Positions 38,201-46,983 are shown, numbered from the stretch's first letter. The stretch: DNA of 64,000 nucleotides from Bacteroidales bacterium (GCA_017551725.1 JAFZKY010000014.1:66721-130720), one strand, 5' to 3'. Program-made: numbers and translations. Notes: generated by a model not told the origin, from the letters alone.

Positions 38201-41200
38201 TTGGCGGTGGAATATTGACGGGCATCGAAATAGAGACGCAGCGTATTCATCGGATGTGCTGTCACATCTATCTCCGGCAAGATGGCAATCTGGTCGGCAT
38301 AGCTTGATGAACTGTAGGAATAGAAATAGAGCGCATTGCCGTTTCCTCCAGGGGCGGCATACGTGGTGTTGTTGTAGATAGTCGGACAACCCATCGAAGC
38401 GGAACCGTAGTTGATATAGTCCCAGCAGGGAGGCAGCCTGTGGATGGAGGAGCTACCCGGAGTATAACTTTCGAAATTCTCCTCGTAGGGCAGCATGGTA
38501 ATGGGCACACAGGCCGTACGGAACGTACCGGTCACCCACACACTGTTCTCGCCGTTGTTGCAATGTCCTTGCACGAAAACTTCATACGGGGTATTGCCTG
38601 TGAGGTTCGAGAGTGAAATGGAAGGTGTGCCATATATAACCTGCGGAGTCTCCAAACTGGGATCCAGGATGGTTCCGGCAGGGCCAATCACCACATTCCA
38701 TTCCGTCTCGTCACCGCCAGGGGTCCAGACCACCTCCGCCGAAGTGGCTGTGATGCTGGATGCCACCGCATGAACATTCTCCACATGCAGACAGTTGGGG
38801 ATATAATCGATTTGCACATCATCCAAATAGATTGTATTGGAAACCCTCGGAGAGCGGAAGGCCACATACCGGCCGTTGCCGGTGTAACCACTGGTGCGCA
38901 CCTCGCCATCTTCGAAATCAAGGGTGGACGGGGCAAACGAACCCAGTCCCGTGAAGGTGTTATAGTCGTTCGGGTCGGTCATGATACCCACTTCGATGAA
39001 GTACGGAGAAGTGGCTGTGGTCTTCTTTGCCTTGAAGCGAATGAGCAGGCTGTCCATCACCGTGGAATCATCAAAGCGCGGACTGGCCAGATACGAATAA
39101 TAGGCACTCGTGGAATAGAAATAGACAGAGTTGGGCATTGACTCGCTGTAGGTGGCGTAAAGATACGGATAGGCCGTACTGTTGTTCGTGCCCCGTGTCC
39201 AGCAAGGCACCATGGCACCCGTGGCAGCGGCGGTGCTGTCGAAATTCTGGGAATAAGGCACCGTGAACGCATCACATTCCGTTTCACCCACCAACGTCCG
39301 CCAATCGCTGTAGTCACCGCTGCCGCAGTCGGAACGCAGACGGATATTGTAAACGGTGTTGGCGGTCAGGTTGGAGAGTACCTGAGGAGAGGTAGCTCCT
39401 TGTATCTGTGTCCAGCTGGCATCGCTGGCCGCCTTGTATTCGAAATCCCAAGCACTTTCCGTGCTGCCCGGGCCCCACGTCACAGTGAGACTTTCATGGT
39501 CGCGGGCGGAGATGTAGGCGTTGGGCTTGAAACAGGTTGTCACAGTATCACAGGGAGAACCGAAGATGATATTGCCACGGTTGCTACTTGTGGTCTTGGA
39601 GGTCGATGCTCCTGTCGGGTTGCTCGGATCGGGATTGCCCGTATCACTATAATAATATATTGTACGAGTCGCACCCGCACTGTGAACGCGGAATGTGTAG
39701 GAACTCGAATTCTTGTTGTTGGAGTTGTCATCTATCGTGATCACCAGATTGCTGGTGCCATTATAATGGAACGGCGTTGTGAGATTGAAGGTGTTCCATC
39801 CCTGACGGCAGTTCAGCGGTCCTGTATATACCAACTGCTGGTTTGTAATGGGCACGTAATTGGTTGTGGACGAGAAGGTACTCTGCGTGGTATTGCCCAA
39901 ATAGATGCTCACATTATTCTTGGCAGTCATAGAGGTAGTGTAGGCATAATCAAAGGAGAGGCTGGTGATATCGCGTGCATCACCCATTTCAGAAGAGAGA
40001 TAAATCTGCTGGGAGAAACTGTACTTATAATTATTGTTAATAGGCAACGAATAGGTGGTTGATGTCCCATTGCCTACAGCAACATCTCCGCCGGCGTAGC
40101 AACCCGAGTTGAAGTAACCCGTCTGCATAACCGGATTCCCGGACGTACAGTTGCGGGAAACACGCACATTGTACATGGTCATCGGCGTAAGCCCCGTAAG
40201 CATCACATGGTTTCCGGCAACAATCTCCGTATTCCAGTTAATGTTGTCGCTGGAATACTCCACGGTATAGTCGCCATCCCCATACTGGGAGTCCGTCCAT
40301 GACACCAAAGCCGAAGCGCCATGAATCTGGGAGAACGACAAGTTCATGGGTGCGGAACACAGCGGAGCGGCATCCACCTTCACCTCATCCACGTACATAT
40401 AGGTGGTAACAGAGGATTCCGGCGCATAGAAGGCAACATATATCGGAGTGGAATAGGCCTCGGTAAGCGGTATGCTGAAGCTGTACCATGTAGTCAGAGT
40501 GGGGAACTCATCCGGGTAATGGGATCTCAGACAGGTGAACGTAGTCGGGTCGTCCGGATCTGTCATGATACCCACATCGATGCGGGCGTATGATAGACCC
40601 GTGACCGGCATCAGATTATAGCTAATGGCCAGATCGCCGGCAGCGTAGTTGGACAGGTCAAGGGCCTGAGAGGCAGCGTACATGTAATTGGCCGCAGGCT
40701 TATAGAAATAGAGAGCTGCCGAACCTTGTGAATGTTGAGAGGTACTCACATTCGGGTACTGCGTGGTGGTCACATAATCGGTCTTTGCAGTCCAGCATAT
40801 TGGCATAACGCCCGAACCGCTACCCACACCTTCGAAACTCTCATAATACGGCATTGTACTGGTGGGCAAGCACTTGGTATGGAACGTTACCGGCTCCGAC
40901 CACTCACTCAAATCGTTGTTGTTGCAGTCGGCTTTCACATACACGTCATACACGGTGGCGTCCGACAAGCCCTGCACCGTATAAGGATACTGTGTCACAT
41001 ATTCCGGCGTGCCGCTCGACACCGACTGCCCGTGCGGTACCACTACCACCTGCCAGCTGGTCTCGCCGTTGCGGGCCGTCCAGTCGATGGTGGCGCTGTT
41101 GGTCGTGGCAGTCGTCACTTCCACATCCAAAGGCCGCTTACAAGTAGGGATAAGGCTCAACTTAATGTCATCCACGTATGCGTTATAGCTGCTGGTGAAC

Positions 41201-44200
41201 TGCGTCTTGAAGGCGATATAGGAACCGGTGCCCGTATAGGAGGAGAAATCCACTTCGAAATTCTCAAACACATTGGCCGTTGACACTCCCAACGTCTGCA
41301 CCGGGGTGAAGGTGCTCATATCACTCGGGTTGGTCATCACACCCACTATCATTTTCGCGCTTGCCACACTGCTGGTACGCATCTTGAACGCCATTTGCAA
41401 CGTGTTGACCGGAACGGTCGGATCAATTGCCGGAAGCGCGATGGAAGAATAGATGTTTGGATATGATGAGTATGTGCTGTTCGTGACAACATAGAAATAG
41501 AGCGACTTGCTGCCCGAAGTGCTATAAGAGGTGTTAACATACGGATACGTAGAGGCATTGTACAAGCCGTTGCGCGTCCAACAGTTGATGGCACCGCCAC
41601 TGCCGGAAGTAAACGTCTCAAAATTTTCCGTATAAGGGAAATGGGATATGTATCCGCAATCGGTACGGAAGGAATACTGCATCCACATACTGCTGTCGGA
41701 GGCATTACATACTGCCTTCACATATACATCGTACGTACAGCCACCGTTCAGATTGGTAAGGGATATGCTCGGCGTATAAACAGTGGTAGCCGTTGCCAGC
41801 TCATATTCCGGATCGACGATGGTACCCGCAGGTCCATATACCACAAGCCACTCCTGTTCGGTGCCGCCAGCGGTCCAGGAAACGTTAGCGGAAGAAGAGC
41901 CCAAAGAAGTCGTTTGGATATTACGCACATGCGCACAAGTGGGAAGCACATGGATGTCTATATCATCAATATACATATAGTTGGCGATGTTTTCCGGGAT
42001 GCGGAAGGCAATATACTTGCCTTGGCCAGTATAAAGCGACGTATTCACATCCCAGAATTCCCACGTCGAGGTAGCCGTGGGCGAAATGTTCGAGCCCACC
42101 TGCACGAAAGTGCTGGGGTCGTTGGGGTCGCTCATCACACCCACCTGGATGAAATAGCTGGCAGAACCTTTGTAAGCCCAGAAACTCACCTCCAGATTGT
42201 TCATCTGCACGGCATCGTCCATGCGCGGCGAAATCAAATAGGAATAATACGCCGATGTTCCATAGAAATACACGGAATAGGTGCCGGAATGGTGTTGCGA
42301 ACTGGACGTGTACGGATAGTGCGTGGAGGTATAGTTGGAAAGGGTTGTCCAGCAGGAGACCATGTTGCCCGATCCGGAACCGGGAGCGGTTTCAAAATTC
42401 TCGGTATATGGAATTGTCACCGCAGCGCAAGGCGTGTGTGCACGCACCATCGCCCACGTGCTGTAATCGCCACCACCGCAATCCGAACGCAACCGGATGA
42501 AATAATCCATATCGGGCGTCAGATTGGTCAACGTGTAGGGAGCCGTCACCGAGCCGCCCTGTGTCCAGATGGTGCCATCAGTGCTGTACTCCATCTGCCA
42601 GGAATTCTCATAGTTACCGGGAGCCCAGTCCACCGTGATGCTTGTCTCCGTAACGTTCGTGACGTAAGCGTTGGGCTTGATACACGTGGCCGTCAAGTCA
42701 CACTCCGACATAAAACGCACGTTGTTGCGGTTGTAAGTTCTTGTGTTGGCCGCTGGAGGACTTTGAGGATTGGGGTTTGTACTGGCGTTATAATAATACA
42801 GTGTCCTGTAGTTCGGGCTCTGTGATTTGTATGCAAACGCATAGGACGTGCTGCCGTTCGAGCTGCCGGAATTGTCATCCACCACCAGCACGAGATTATC
42901 GATACCGTTATAGCTGAAAGGTATATCCAACACGAAGGTGTTCCAACCCTGCTGGCAGTTCAAGTTGCCAGTATAAACCCTTTGCAGATTGCTGAAGGAT
43001 ACCCAGTCGCTGGTTCCCGAGAAGGTGCTCTTTGTGGTATGGCCCAAATAGATATCCACGTTGGTCTTGGCCGTGGTGGGAAGAGAATATTTGTATTCAA
43101 AAGCTATCTGCTTGATAACCATTGGGGAATTGTGCATTTCATCAGCCAGAAACAGCTGTTGCGACATGGAATAGTTGTAACTGTTGCTCACCGGCATGTA
43201 TGACGTTGTGGATGTGCCGTCTTCAAACGCTGCCTTGTCAATAGACAAACATTCCGTGTCAAATGTCATATTAGCGGTATCAGCATCGCCTATCAGGCAA
43301 TTGGAGAAGACACGCACGTCATAGCTGGTTTCCGGCGTGAGACCCGAGAGCATATACATGGTTCCCATCACCGTGAGAGGCGACCAGTTGTTCAAGCCAT
43401 GCTCGGAATACTCCAAAGTGTAGCTGTCGGCACCCACCTGTGCGGCATGCCAGCTCACCAAGGCGGAAGTTCCTCTTATCTGATCCACCGTCAACTGGGT
43501 GGGCGGTGTGCAGAAGGGATCTGTGGTGAAAGTGACCACCGACGACCAGCTGCTGTAGCCTCCGGCCACACACATAGCTCTCACATACACCTCATACGGG
43601 GTGTCGTCGTTCAGGTTGGAAATGGTGTGCGGATGAGTATAGGCCTGCTCCGGCGTGGCCGTCGCCACACTCTGTCCCTGCGGCACGCATAGCACCTCCC
43701 AAAGAGGTTCCTGTCCACCAGGGATCCAGTCCACCGTCACCGAGGAGGTCGTGATGCTACCCACGGCCACCTGCGTAGGTCTTGAACAGTTTGGAATGGG
43801 CTCCAGCACGATGTTATCCACATTACCATAATTGTAGCCGGATATCGGGTGCCGGGCCATGATGCCTATAAACGAGCCTGTTCCTACATAACTGGTGAGC
43901 GGAATCTCGTAATGGCCATACGTGGTAAGCGATGTGGAGATCGAGTCCACAGGCACAAACGTGCTTAAATCCGTCGGATTGGACAAGACACCAATCACAA
44001 GCTTGAACGTATTGCTGGTAGAATACGACCTTGCATCAAAGGAGAGTTGCAGTGTGTTCAGCGGATAGGCGGTCACGTCAATGCCAGGCAGCACCGCCAC
44101 CTGGTCGCCGTAGGTTGTGGGTGAGTACGTGTAGAACCGCAGGGAGTTGGTCCCTGAAGCCGCATAACTTACACTGTTGTAATTTATCGGATAGCCAATA

Positions 44201-45492
44201 TAGCTTGTTGTGCCGTTGTTGATATAGTTCCAACAGGTCGGCAGGTTGTTCACATTGGAGGCTGTAGAACCCGGATGCGAGTCGAAATTCTCCATGAAAG
44301 GCATGGCTGCGAGGGGCAAACAGGACGTGCGGAACGTGGTGACCGCAGTCCAGTAACTGTACTCGCCATTGCCGCAACTGGCCCGCACATACACATCGTA
44401 AGGGGTGTTGGGGGTAAGGCCTGTGAGGGTATGCGTGTTCAGCGTTGGGTACACGGAGGTGCCGTAGGTGATGGCACTGTCGTGCGGCACGCACATTAGC
44501 TCCCAGGAGGTCTCCGTGGCCCCGGGAGTCCATGTCACGGTCGCCTGGTCGTATGAAACGGTGCCCACCGCCAAGTTCGTGGGCGTGGGACACGCCGCCT
44601 GGGTGGTGAATGTCCTCGGACCCGACCAAGTGCCCGTCTCCGCTGTACAGTGCGACTTCACGCACGCCATATAGGTGGTGGCGGAGGTGAGATTTGTAAG
44701 GTTATAGGAGGTGTCGGTAAGGCCCGTGATGACCGTGCTCGTAAGCGTGTCGAAGGTGCTGGCCGGCCCGTATGCCAAGTCAAAGCTCACCGCCGACTGA
44801 TTGTAGTTTCTCCAATTCAGCGTGGCATTATACGTTCCAAGGTTGACCACCGTAGGGGTAATGCTCGGACAGTTGGAAAGCGTCATGGTCAACCGGATGT
44901 TGGGCCGGAAGGAGCAAGTGGTCCCCATAGACGTGCCTGGATGGGCGTACATCGATGGATCCTCATCGTCTTCCTGGTACAAGCAGGAGTTGGCGACACT
45001 GGTGTAGTTCCATGTAAGCATATCGGTATATCGATCCGTATGCTTGGCCACCACTACCACCAAGTTTTCCGATCCGCCATAAAAGAACGGGTTGTCCAGC
45101 TGGAACGTCTGCCAGCCCGTCTGCCCACCCAACGTTACGTTGCTGTGGTCATAAACCAGCGTCAACTGATTCATGGGCTGCCAGTCCGAAGAGGATGAGT
45201 GAGTGGTCCGTGACGTGGTTCCCAAATAGATTCTCAAAGGAGCTGCAATAAAGGATTCCGTGCTCGCAGAATAATAAGAGATAGCGGTGATCATACCCGC
45301 GCTACCACCGCCCGCAAAAAACTCGCTGGCCGGATAGATGACCTCATTCCACGAATCTTCATACCAGTTGTTGAATGGGGCGTCGTACGAGGAGGCTGTC
45401 CCCGTGCCAATGGTCACAAATGCCTGCGCGGAGACATTCGCCAATCCAAGTCCGACAAACAAAAACAAGGAAAAAAGTACAAGTTTTTTCAT
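32293..45492 (-). CDS. Giant T9SS type A secreted modular protein 3 (4399 aa; Fn3 and adhesin-like modules)
   Basis: This is the largest of the three. A signal peptide (MKKLVLFSLFLFVGLGLANVSAQ) is followed by a diverged head module (AFVTIGTGTASSYDAPFNNW, then NLVVVVAKH). Eleven J-type adhesin modules begin near residues 395, 1026, 1283, 1546, 2077, 2333, 2603, 2872, 3425, 3695 and 3965. Three internal head-type modules lie near 740, 1810 and 3130. Fn3 domains lie between them. The C-terminal ~80 residues are the same T9SS type A sorting domain (SLYPNPNNG ... KSFVKK). The spacing of successive J modules is close to 258-270 residues, or about twice that where a head-type module is inserted. No catalytic motif is visible. 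The product should be exported by Sec, passed through the outer membrane by T9SS, and its C-terminal domain cleaved, as known for the family. Confidence 0.9.
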   Translation of the reverse strand: MKKLVLFSLFLFVGLGLANVSAQAFVTIGTGTASSYDAPFNNWYEDSWNEVIYPASEFFAGGGSAGMITAISYYSASTESFIAAPLRIYLGTTSRTTHSSSSDWQPMNQLTLVYDHSNVTLGGQTGWQTFQLDNPFFYGGSENLVVVVAKHTDRYTDMLTWNYTSVANSCLYQEDDEDPSMYAHPGTSMGTTCSFRPNIRLTMTLSNCPSITPTVVNLGTYNATLNWRNYNQSAVSFDLAYGPASTFDTLTSTVITGLTDTSYNLTNLTSATTYMACVKSHCTAETGTWSGPRTFTTQAACPTPTNLAVGTVSYDQATVTWTPGATETSWELMCVPHDSAITYGTSVYPTLNTHTLTGLTPNTPYDVYVRASCGNGEYSYWTAVTTFRTSCLPLAAMPFMENFDSHPGSTASNVNNLPTCWNYINNGTTSYIGYPINYNSVSYAASGTNSLRFYTYSPTTYGDQVAVLPGIDVTAYPLNTLQLSFDARSYSTSNTFKLVIGVLSNPTDLSTFVPVDSISTSLTTYGHYEIPLTSYVGTGSFIGIMARHPISGYNYGNVDNIVLEPIPNCSRPTQVAVGSITTSSVTVDWIPGGQEPLWEVLCVPQGQSVATATPEQAYTHPHTISNLNDDTPYEVYVRAMCVAGGYSSWSSVVTFTTDPFCTPPTQLTVDQIRGTSALVSWHAAQVGADSYTLEYSEHGLNNWSPLTVMGTMYMLSGLTPETSYDVRVFSNCLIGDADTANMTFDTECLSIDKAAFEDGTSTTSYMPVSNSYNYSMSQQLFLADEMHNSPMVIKQIAFEYKYSLPTTAKTNVDIYLGHTTKSTFSGTSDWVSFSNLQRVYTGNLNCQQGWNTFVLDIPFSYNGIDNLVLVVDDNSGSSNGSTSYAFAYKSQSPNYRTLYYYNASTNPNPQSPPAANTRTYNRNNVRFMSECDLTATCIKPNAYVTNVTETSITVDWAPGNYENSWQMEYSTDGTIWTQGGSVTAPYTLTNLTPDMDYFIRLRSDCGGGDYSTWAMVRAHTPCAAVTIPYTENFETAPGSGSGNMVSCWTTLSNYTSTHYPYTSSSQHHSGTYSVYFYGTSAYYSYLISPRMDDAVQMNNLEVSFWAYKGSASYFIQVGVMSDPNDPSTFVQVGSNISPTATSTWEFWDVNTSLYTGQGKYIAFRIPENIANYMYIDDIDIHVLPTCAHVRNIQTTSLGSSSANVSWTAGGTEQEWLVVYGPAGTIVDPEYELATATTVYTPSISLTNLNGGCTYDVYVKAVCNASDSSMWMQYSFRTDCGYISHFPYTENFETFTSGSGGAINCWTRNGLYNASTYPYVNTSYSTSGSKSLYFYVVTNSTYSSYPNIYSSIALPAIDPTVPVNTLQMAFKMRTSSVASAKMIVGVMTNPSDMSTFTPVQTLGVSTANVFENFEVDFSSYTGTGSYIAFKTQFTSSYNAYVDDIKLSLIPTCKRPLDVEVTTATTNSATIDWTARNGETSWQVVVVPHGQSVSSGTPEYVTQYPYTVQGLSDATVYDVYVKADCNNNDLSEWSEPVTFHTKCLPTSTMPYYESFEGVGSGSGVMPICWTAKTDYVTTTQYPNVSTSQHSQGSAALYFYKPAANYMYAASQALDLSNYAAGDLAISYNLMPVTGLSYARIDVGIMTDPDDPTTFTCLRSHYPDEFPTLTTWYSFSIPLTEAYSTPIYVAFYAPESSVTTYMYVDEVKVDAAPLCSAPMNLSFSQIHGASALVSWTDSQYGDGDYTVEYSSDNINWNTEIVAGNHVMLTGLTPMTMYNVRVSRNCTSGNPVMQTGYFNSGCYAGGDVAVGNGTSTTYSLPINNNYKYSFSQQIYLSSEMGDARDITSLSFDYAYTTSMTAKNNVSIYLGNTTQSTFSSTTNYVPITNQQLVYTGPLNCRQGWNTFNLTTPFHYNGTSNLVITIDDNSNNKNSSSYTFRVHSAGATRTIYYYSDTGNPDPSNPTGASTSKTTSSNRGNIIFGSPCDTVTTCFKPNAYISARDHESLTVTWGPGSTESAWDFEYKAASDASWTQIQGATSPQVLSNLTANTVYNIRLRSDCGSGDYSDWRTLVGETECDAFTVPYSQNFDSTAAATGAMVPCWTRGTNNSTAYPYLYATYSESMPNSVYFYSTSAYYSYLASPRFDDSTVMDSLLIRFKAKKTTATSPYFIEVGIMTDPNDYNTFTGLGSFAPSTLDFEDGEVRTSGYTGNGRYVAFRSPRVSNTIYLDDVQIDYIPNCLHVENVHAVASSITATSAEVVWTPGGDETEWNVVIGPAGTILDPSLETPQVIYGTPSISLSNLTGNTPYEVFVQGHCNNGENSVWVTGTFRTACVPITMLPYEENFESYTPGSSSIHRLPPCWDYINYGSASMGCPTIYNNTTYAAPGGNGNALYFYSYSSSSYADQIAILPEIDVTAHPMNTLRLYFDARQYSTANTYVDYVEIGVLEGTNLFVVVDTVKFTSTTIGTHHVDFSSYNGPGNRIAIRAPLPTGSFTYNYTWLDNIKIDVMPSCYSPTNFQVSSLTSNSVDLTWTDAPLQTTWQVMVIPASQNPDYTQAQTVTNNTYSVSYLNENIQYKAYLRTVCSGGQGYSEWISTTFKTPCQPLTTLPFSENFDSYTGSTSGAVNNLPSCWANYNHGTSTSYSGYPIIYNSSSYANSGTNALRFYTYITSGTYDDQVAILPPIDVTTYPLNTLKLSFDARANSTSYTFQLVVGVMTNPSDISTFVPVQTVQTQSTTYGHYGVLLDQYTGTGNFIAIKAPRPTSGYNYGYVDNIVLDIAPSCSSPTNFQASNLTPTSADLSWTDSLTEGTWQLLVSPANQTPNYSQAQTVTNNTQSLTSLTVNTQYRAYLRTVCSNGLGNSEWITTDFTTPCQALTTLPFSENFDTYAGATSTSVSVNNLPSCWANFNNGTSTTYSGYPIIYNNSSYAASGTNALRFYTLSAAGTYGDQVAVLPPIDATLYPINGLMMSFDARALNADNTFELVVGVMTNPSDISTFVPVQTVYMTSTTYASQEISFAQYTGTGNFIAIKAPKLSSGSNYGYVDNILVDESPTCSPVHDLTVSQIVATSALLSWEDGLFGTPVSYQVDYKAHSASTWTTASSSVASSPYMLSGLTLNTNYDVRVKANCSDGSSSNNWVTAQFTTAPCLVPQVINIGNGTSTSYYLPVNNYYNFTYSQQIYLASEMNGPATLTSVSFEYDYSLSSKKPEVVIYLGHTTKSTFTSTSDYIALSNLTQVYRGPLDCVQGWNTFTFTTPFQYNGTSNLVLAIDDNSDGYSGSAYVFKVHSTSPSYRSLYYYSDSNNPDPSNPTLVSTSSSYTSGNRSNVRFGGGCNNNATCVAPNVYVTDVTTTTATVNWAPGNTESLWSLQYQAEGDATWTSVGTQSSSPVTLTGLTPGMPYTVRMRSECGGSDTSTWVTAEFATECVPIAQLPFSENFDSYTGSTSGAVNNLPLCWGYLNNGTSTSYAGYPINYNGTTYAASTPNSIRFYTYTTAGTYDDQILVLPQVDVNANAMNTLQLSFDARNQGSYTFTLVVGVMTDPRNKATFVPVDTIVTTSNIYANYDVPFNNYTGTGTYIALMAPRPASSYNAGYVDNIMVDLIPSCPKPHDLTVTNVTTNSASLSWTEMGSAYNWNVQYGPAGFALGSGTTIQVQNTPSTTITGLNANTSYDFYVQADCMGGDTSYWTTKVTCVTPCNMLTQLPFVENFDNVQGATTTSVNISNLPSCWYNINTSTYSGYLGYPIVYNSSSYANSGLNSLRFYAGSGTYGSQMAILPPIDATLYPMNTLQLSLDARALSTSYPFNLEVGILTNPMDMTTFVPLTTITSQVTTYANYEVPFSQYTGSGNYIGIRAAQTTSGMNYGYVDNIRVELIPTCPKPSNVAVTGSTQTSVTLSWTENGSATNWNVEYGPAGYMQGTGTTVQASTNPFTVTGLSASTMYDFYVQSDCGGGDVSNWSQKAAGATQCDAITQVPYTENFDSYGTGTTAYPNCWSKINTYTGGDRPYCNASSYGGSVASLYFFATSGTYNIAIMPEVSSTIPVNTLKVNFMLKGTSSYTTPLSVGVMTNPLDASTYVEVATVPFDATITNWVSREVSFANYTGTGHYIAFKNGSSSTSCYTYMDNLVLDLNGSTPPTPPTCATPTGLAVAANTITQTTATATWNAGGTETAWDLQYKQHNATSWGNVIPLTARTYNFTGLTAGTFYDVRVRANCGNNDVSDWTSAVTFQTETQGSNPCNDPTGLNYTDVNTTSVVLDWTENGTATSWTVNYKENASAQWSTAMANEHPYTLTGLQPETGYQVYVVANCAEGQSGVSNMVSFTTLGVGINDYEQAISLYPNPNNGQFTVISDQWTVNRVQVYDVYGKLLKTVEVNANTTELDVRELSAGMYFVRISTEKGVVTKSFVKK

Positions 45493-45692
45493 AACAGATA
45501 TATTTGATTACTAATTAATGATTTATCGTTTTATGGAAAAACCTTCCGACAAAAATCGGCAAAGTTTATCAAATGAAAGAAAAAGGGAAAACCGAATATG
45601 GGCACTCGAAAATATTAGTGCCCAATCATATAGAATTTCAATCGGTTTTTATACAAAGCGTTCACACTATACTTTTTGGGACCACAAATATA
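45493..45692 (-). promoter_or_regulatory. Leader and promoter of giant gene 3, with conserved hairpin
   Basis: The minus-strand -7 box TATATTTG is at 45685-45692. TGGGCAC pairs with GTGCCCA (45599-45624; 7-bp stem, 12-base loop), 107-132 bases upstream of the ATG. A smaller CCGA/TCGG hairpin (45546-45559) comes before a T run on the minus strand. Stem position, loop length and flanking sequence match the giant gene 1 leader. The box is divergent from the pyrH promoter. Confidence 0.6.
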
Positions 45693-45760
45693 CAATTTTT
45701 TTTATTTCCAATATCTATGCAACAAAATTTCATCATCCAAGGTTGTGTTTCATTTTTTTG

Positions 45761-45768
45761 TATTTTTG
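45761..45768 (+). promoter_or_regulatory. -7 box of pyrH
   Basis: TATTTTTG followed by GCGC lies 17 bases before the pyrH ATG. This supports the start at 45786 rather than the in-frame ATG at 45573, which would extend the protein through the promoter. Confidence 0.6.
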
Positions 45769-45785
45769 CGCTCAATTTTCACGAT

Positions 45786-46493
45786 ATGAAATACAAGCGA
45801 ATCCTCCTCAAACTCAGTGGCGAATCCCTCATGGGGGATGACAACTACGGCATCCAGTACGCGCACGTGCATCATTACGCGACGGAAATCAAATCCGCCG
45901 TGGACATGGGCGTGCAGGTGGGCGTGGTGATTGGCGGCGGCAACATCTTCCGGGGTGTGCAGGGCGCCTCCAAGGGCTTCGACCGCCGGCAGGGCGACCA
46001 GATGGGCATGTTGGCCACCATCATCAACGCGATGGCCATGCAGGCCGCCTTGGAAGAGATGGGTGTCAAAGCCAAAGTGCTCACCGCCTTTGCCATTGAA
46101 AGCATCGGGGAGAAAATCTCCTGGCGCACAGCTGTGGAGGCTCTTGACAACGGCTACGTCGTCATCCTCGGTGGCGGCACCGGCAACCCCTTCTTCACCA
46201 CCGACTCCGGCGCCGCGCTGCGGGCTGTGGAAATCCGCGCCGACCTTCTGCTCAAGGGCACCCGCGTGGACGGCGTCTATACCGCCGACCCGGAAAAAGA
46301 CCCCTCCGCCACCAAATACACGGAACTCACCTTCGACGAGGCTTATCGTAACAACCTCAAAATCATGGATATGACGGCCTTCACCCTGTGCAAGGAAAAC
46401 AATATGCCGATATATGTCTATGACGCCAACCAACCCGGCAACCTTGCCAAGGTGCTGAACGGGGAAAACATCGGAACATTATTACATTTTTAA
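45786..46493 (+). CDS. pyrH: UMP kinase
   Basis: PyrH phosphorylates UMP to UDP in pyrimidine nucleotide synthesis and forms a hexamer in the cytoplasm. Starting at 45786 gives 235 residues, the usual length. The amino-acid kinase fold is clear: YKRILLKLSGE at the start (phosphate-binding Lys), VGVVIGGGNIFRG, the DQMGMLATIINAMA helix, GTGNPFFTTDSGAALRA and the ATP-binding KGTRVDGVYTADP. It ends with the typical G-E-N-I-G-T-L-L-H. The frame is open upstream, but the extra residues run through the promoter and are not conserved in kind. It is the first gene of a run with the small membrane protein and frr. Confidence 0.97.
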   Translation: MKYKRILLKLSGESLMGDDNYGIQYAHVHHYATEIKSAVDMGVQVGVVIGGGNIFRGVQGASKGFDRRQGDQMGMLATIINAMAMQAALEEMGVKAKVLTAFAIESIGEKISWRTAVEALDNGYVVILGGGTGNPFFTTDSGAALRAVEIRADLLLKGTRVDGVYTADPEKDPSATKYTELTFDEAYRNNLKIMDMTAFTLCKENNMPIYVYDANQPGNLAKVLNGENIGTLLHF

Positions 46494-46503
46494 TATAAAC
46501 ATC

Positions 46504-46896
46504 ATGGAAGAAGACTCCACAAAAAACATTTCGGCTGAAGAAACGGCGCAAATGCTCAACGTCGCGGACAAGCGGGTGCATTTCAAAGTACACATCACCA
46601 TCTTCATCGTCATCAACGCTATCATGTGGGCCTTGTGGTTCACCCTGTTCAGCGCCATCGTCACCAGCGAGACCATCCGCGCAGCCATCCTCAAAGTGTT
46701 CGTTTGCGTGACGTTGGTATGGCTTTTGCTCGTCATCCTGCACTACTGCATCGCCTACAAATGGAACAAGACATTTGTGGAAAAAGAGTTGAAGAAGATG
46801 CGGAACATGCGTGAAAAACAACTCAAGGAAATCGAGAAACTGAAAGCCAAAATCGCCGAAACGAAAGCCAAGAACAGTGAAACAATTAATAATTAA
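46504..46896 (+). CDS. Small 2TM-like membrane protein
   Basis: This 130-residue protein begins 10 bases after pyrH. A polar N-terminus (about 1-25) is followed by two hydrophobic helices (about 30-52 and 62-85). A strongly charged coiled-coil tail, rich in Lys/Glu (KELKKMRNMREKQLKEIEKL), runs to the end. The ADKRVHFKVHITIFIVINAIMW entry resembles the 2TM domain found in many Bacteroidota proteins, but the usual FWPLWP-type motif before the second helix is missing. Function unknown. Its place between pyrH and frr suggests co-transcription with them and is no clue to its role. Confidence 0.72.
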   Translation: MEEDSTKNISAEETAQMLNVADKRVHFKVHITIFIVINAIMWALWFTLFSAIVTSETIRAAILKVFVCVTLVWLLLVILHYCIAYKWNKTFVEKELKKMRNMREKQLKEIEKLKAKIAETKAKNSETINN

Positions 46897-46983
46897 TAAT
46901 TAATATATAATAGTTAATAGTTAATAATCAAAGTTCAACAAATCAACAATTCAACGAATCAACAATTAAACAACAAACATACA

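Noticed and set aside
8669..45492. Giant genes as polyketide or peptide synthetases, or RHS/polymorphic toxins
   Set aside because: No adenylation, ketosynthase, carrier, RHS/YD or toxin motifs; all modules are adhesin-like or Fn3, and the ends are T9SS sorting domains.
46897..46983. TTAATAGTTAATA-type repeats before frr, also at 59461-59475
   Set aside because: Common low-complexity spacer in this phylum; no conserved hairpin, frame or box that would justify a feature.
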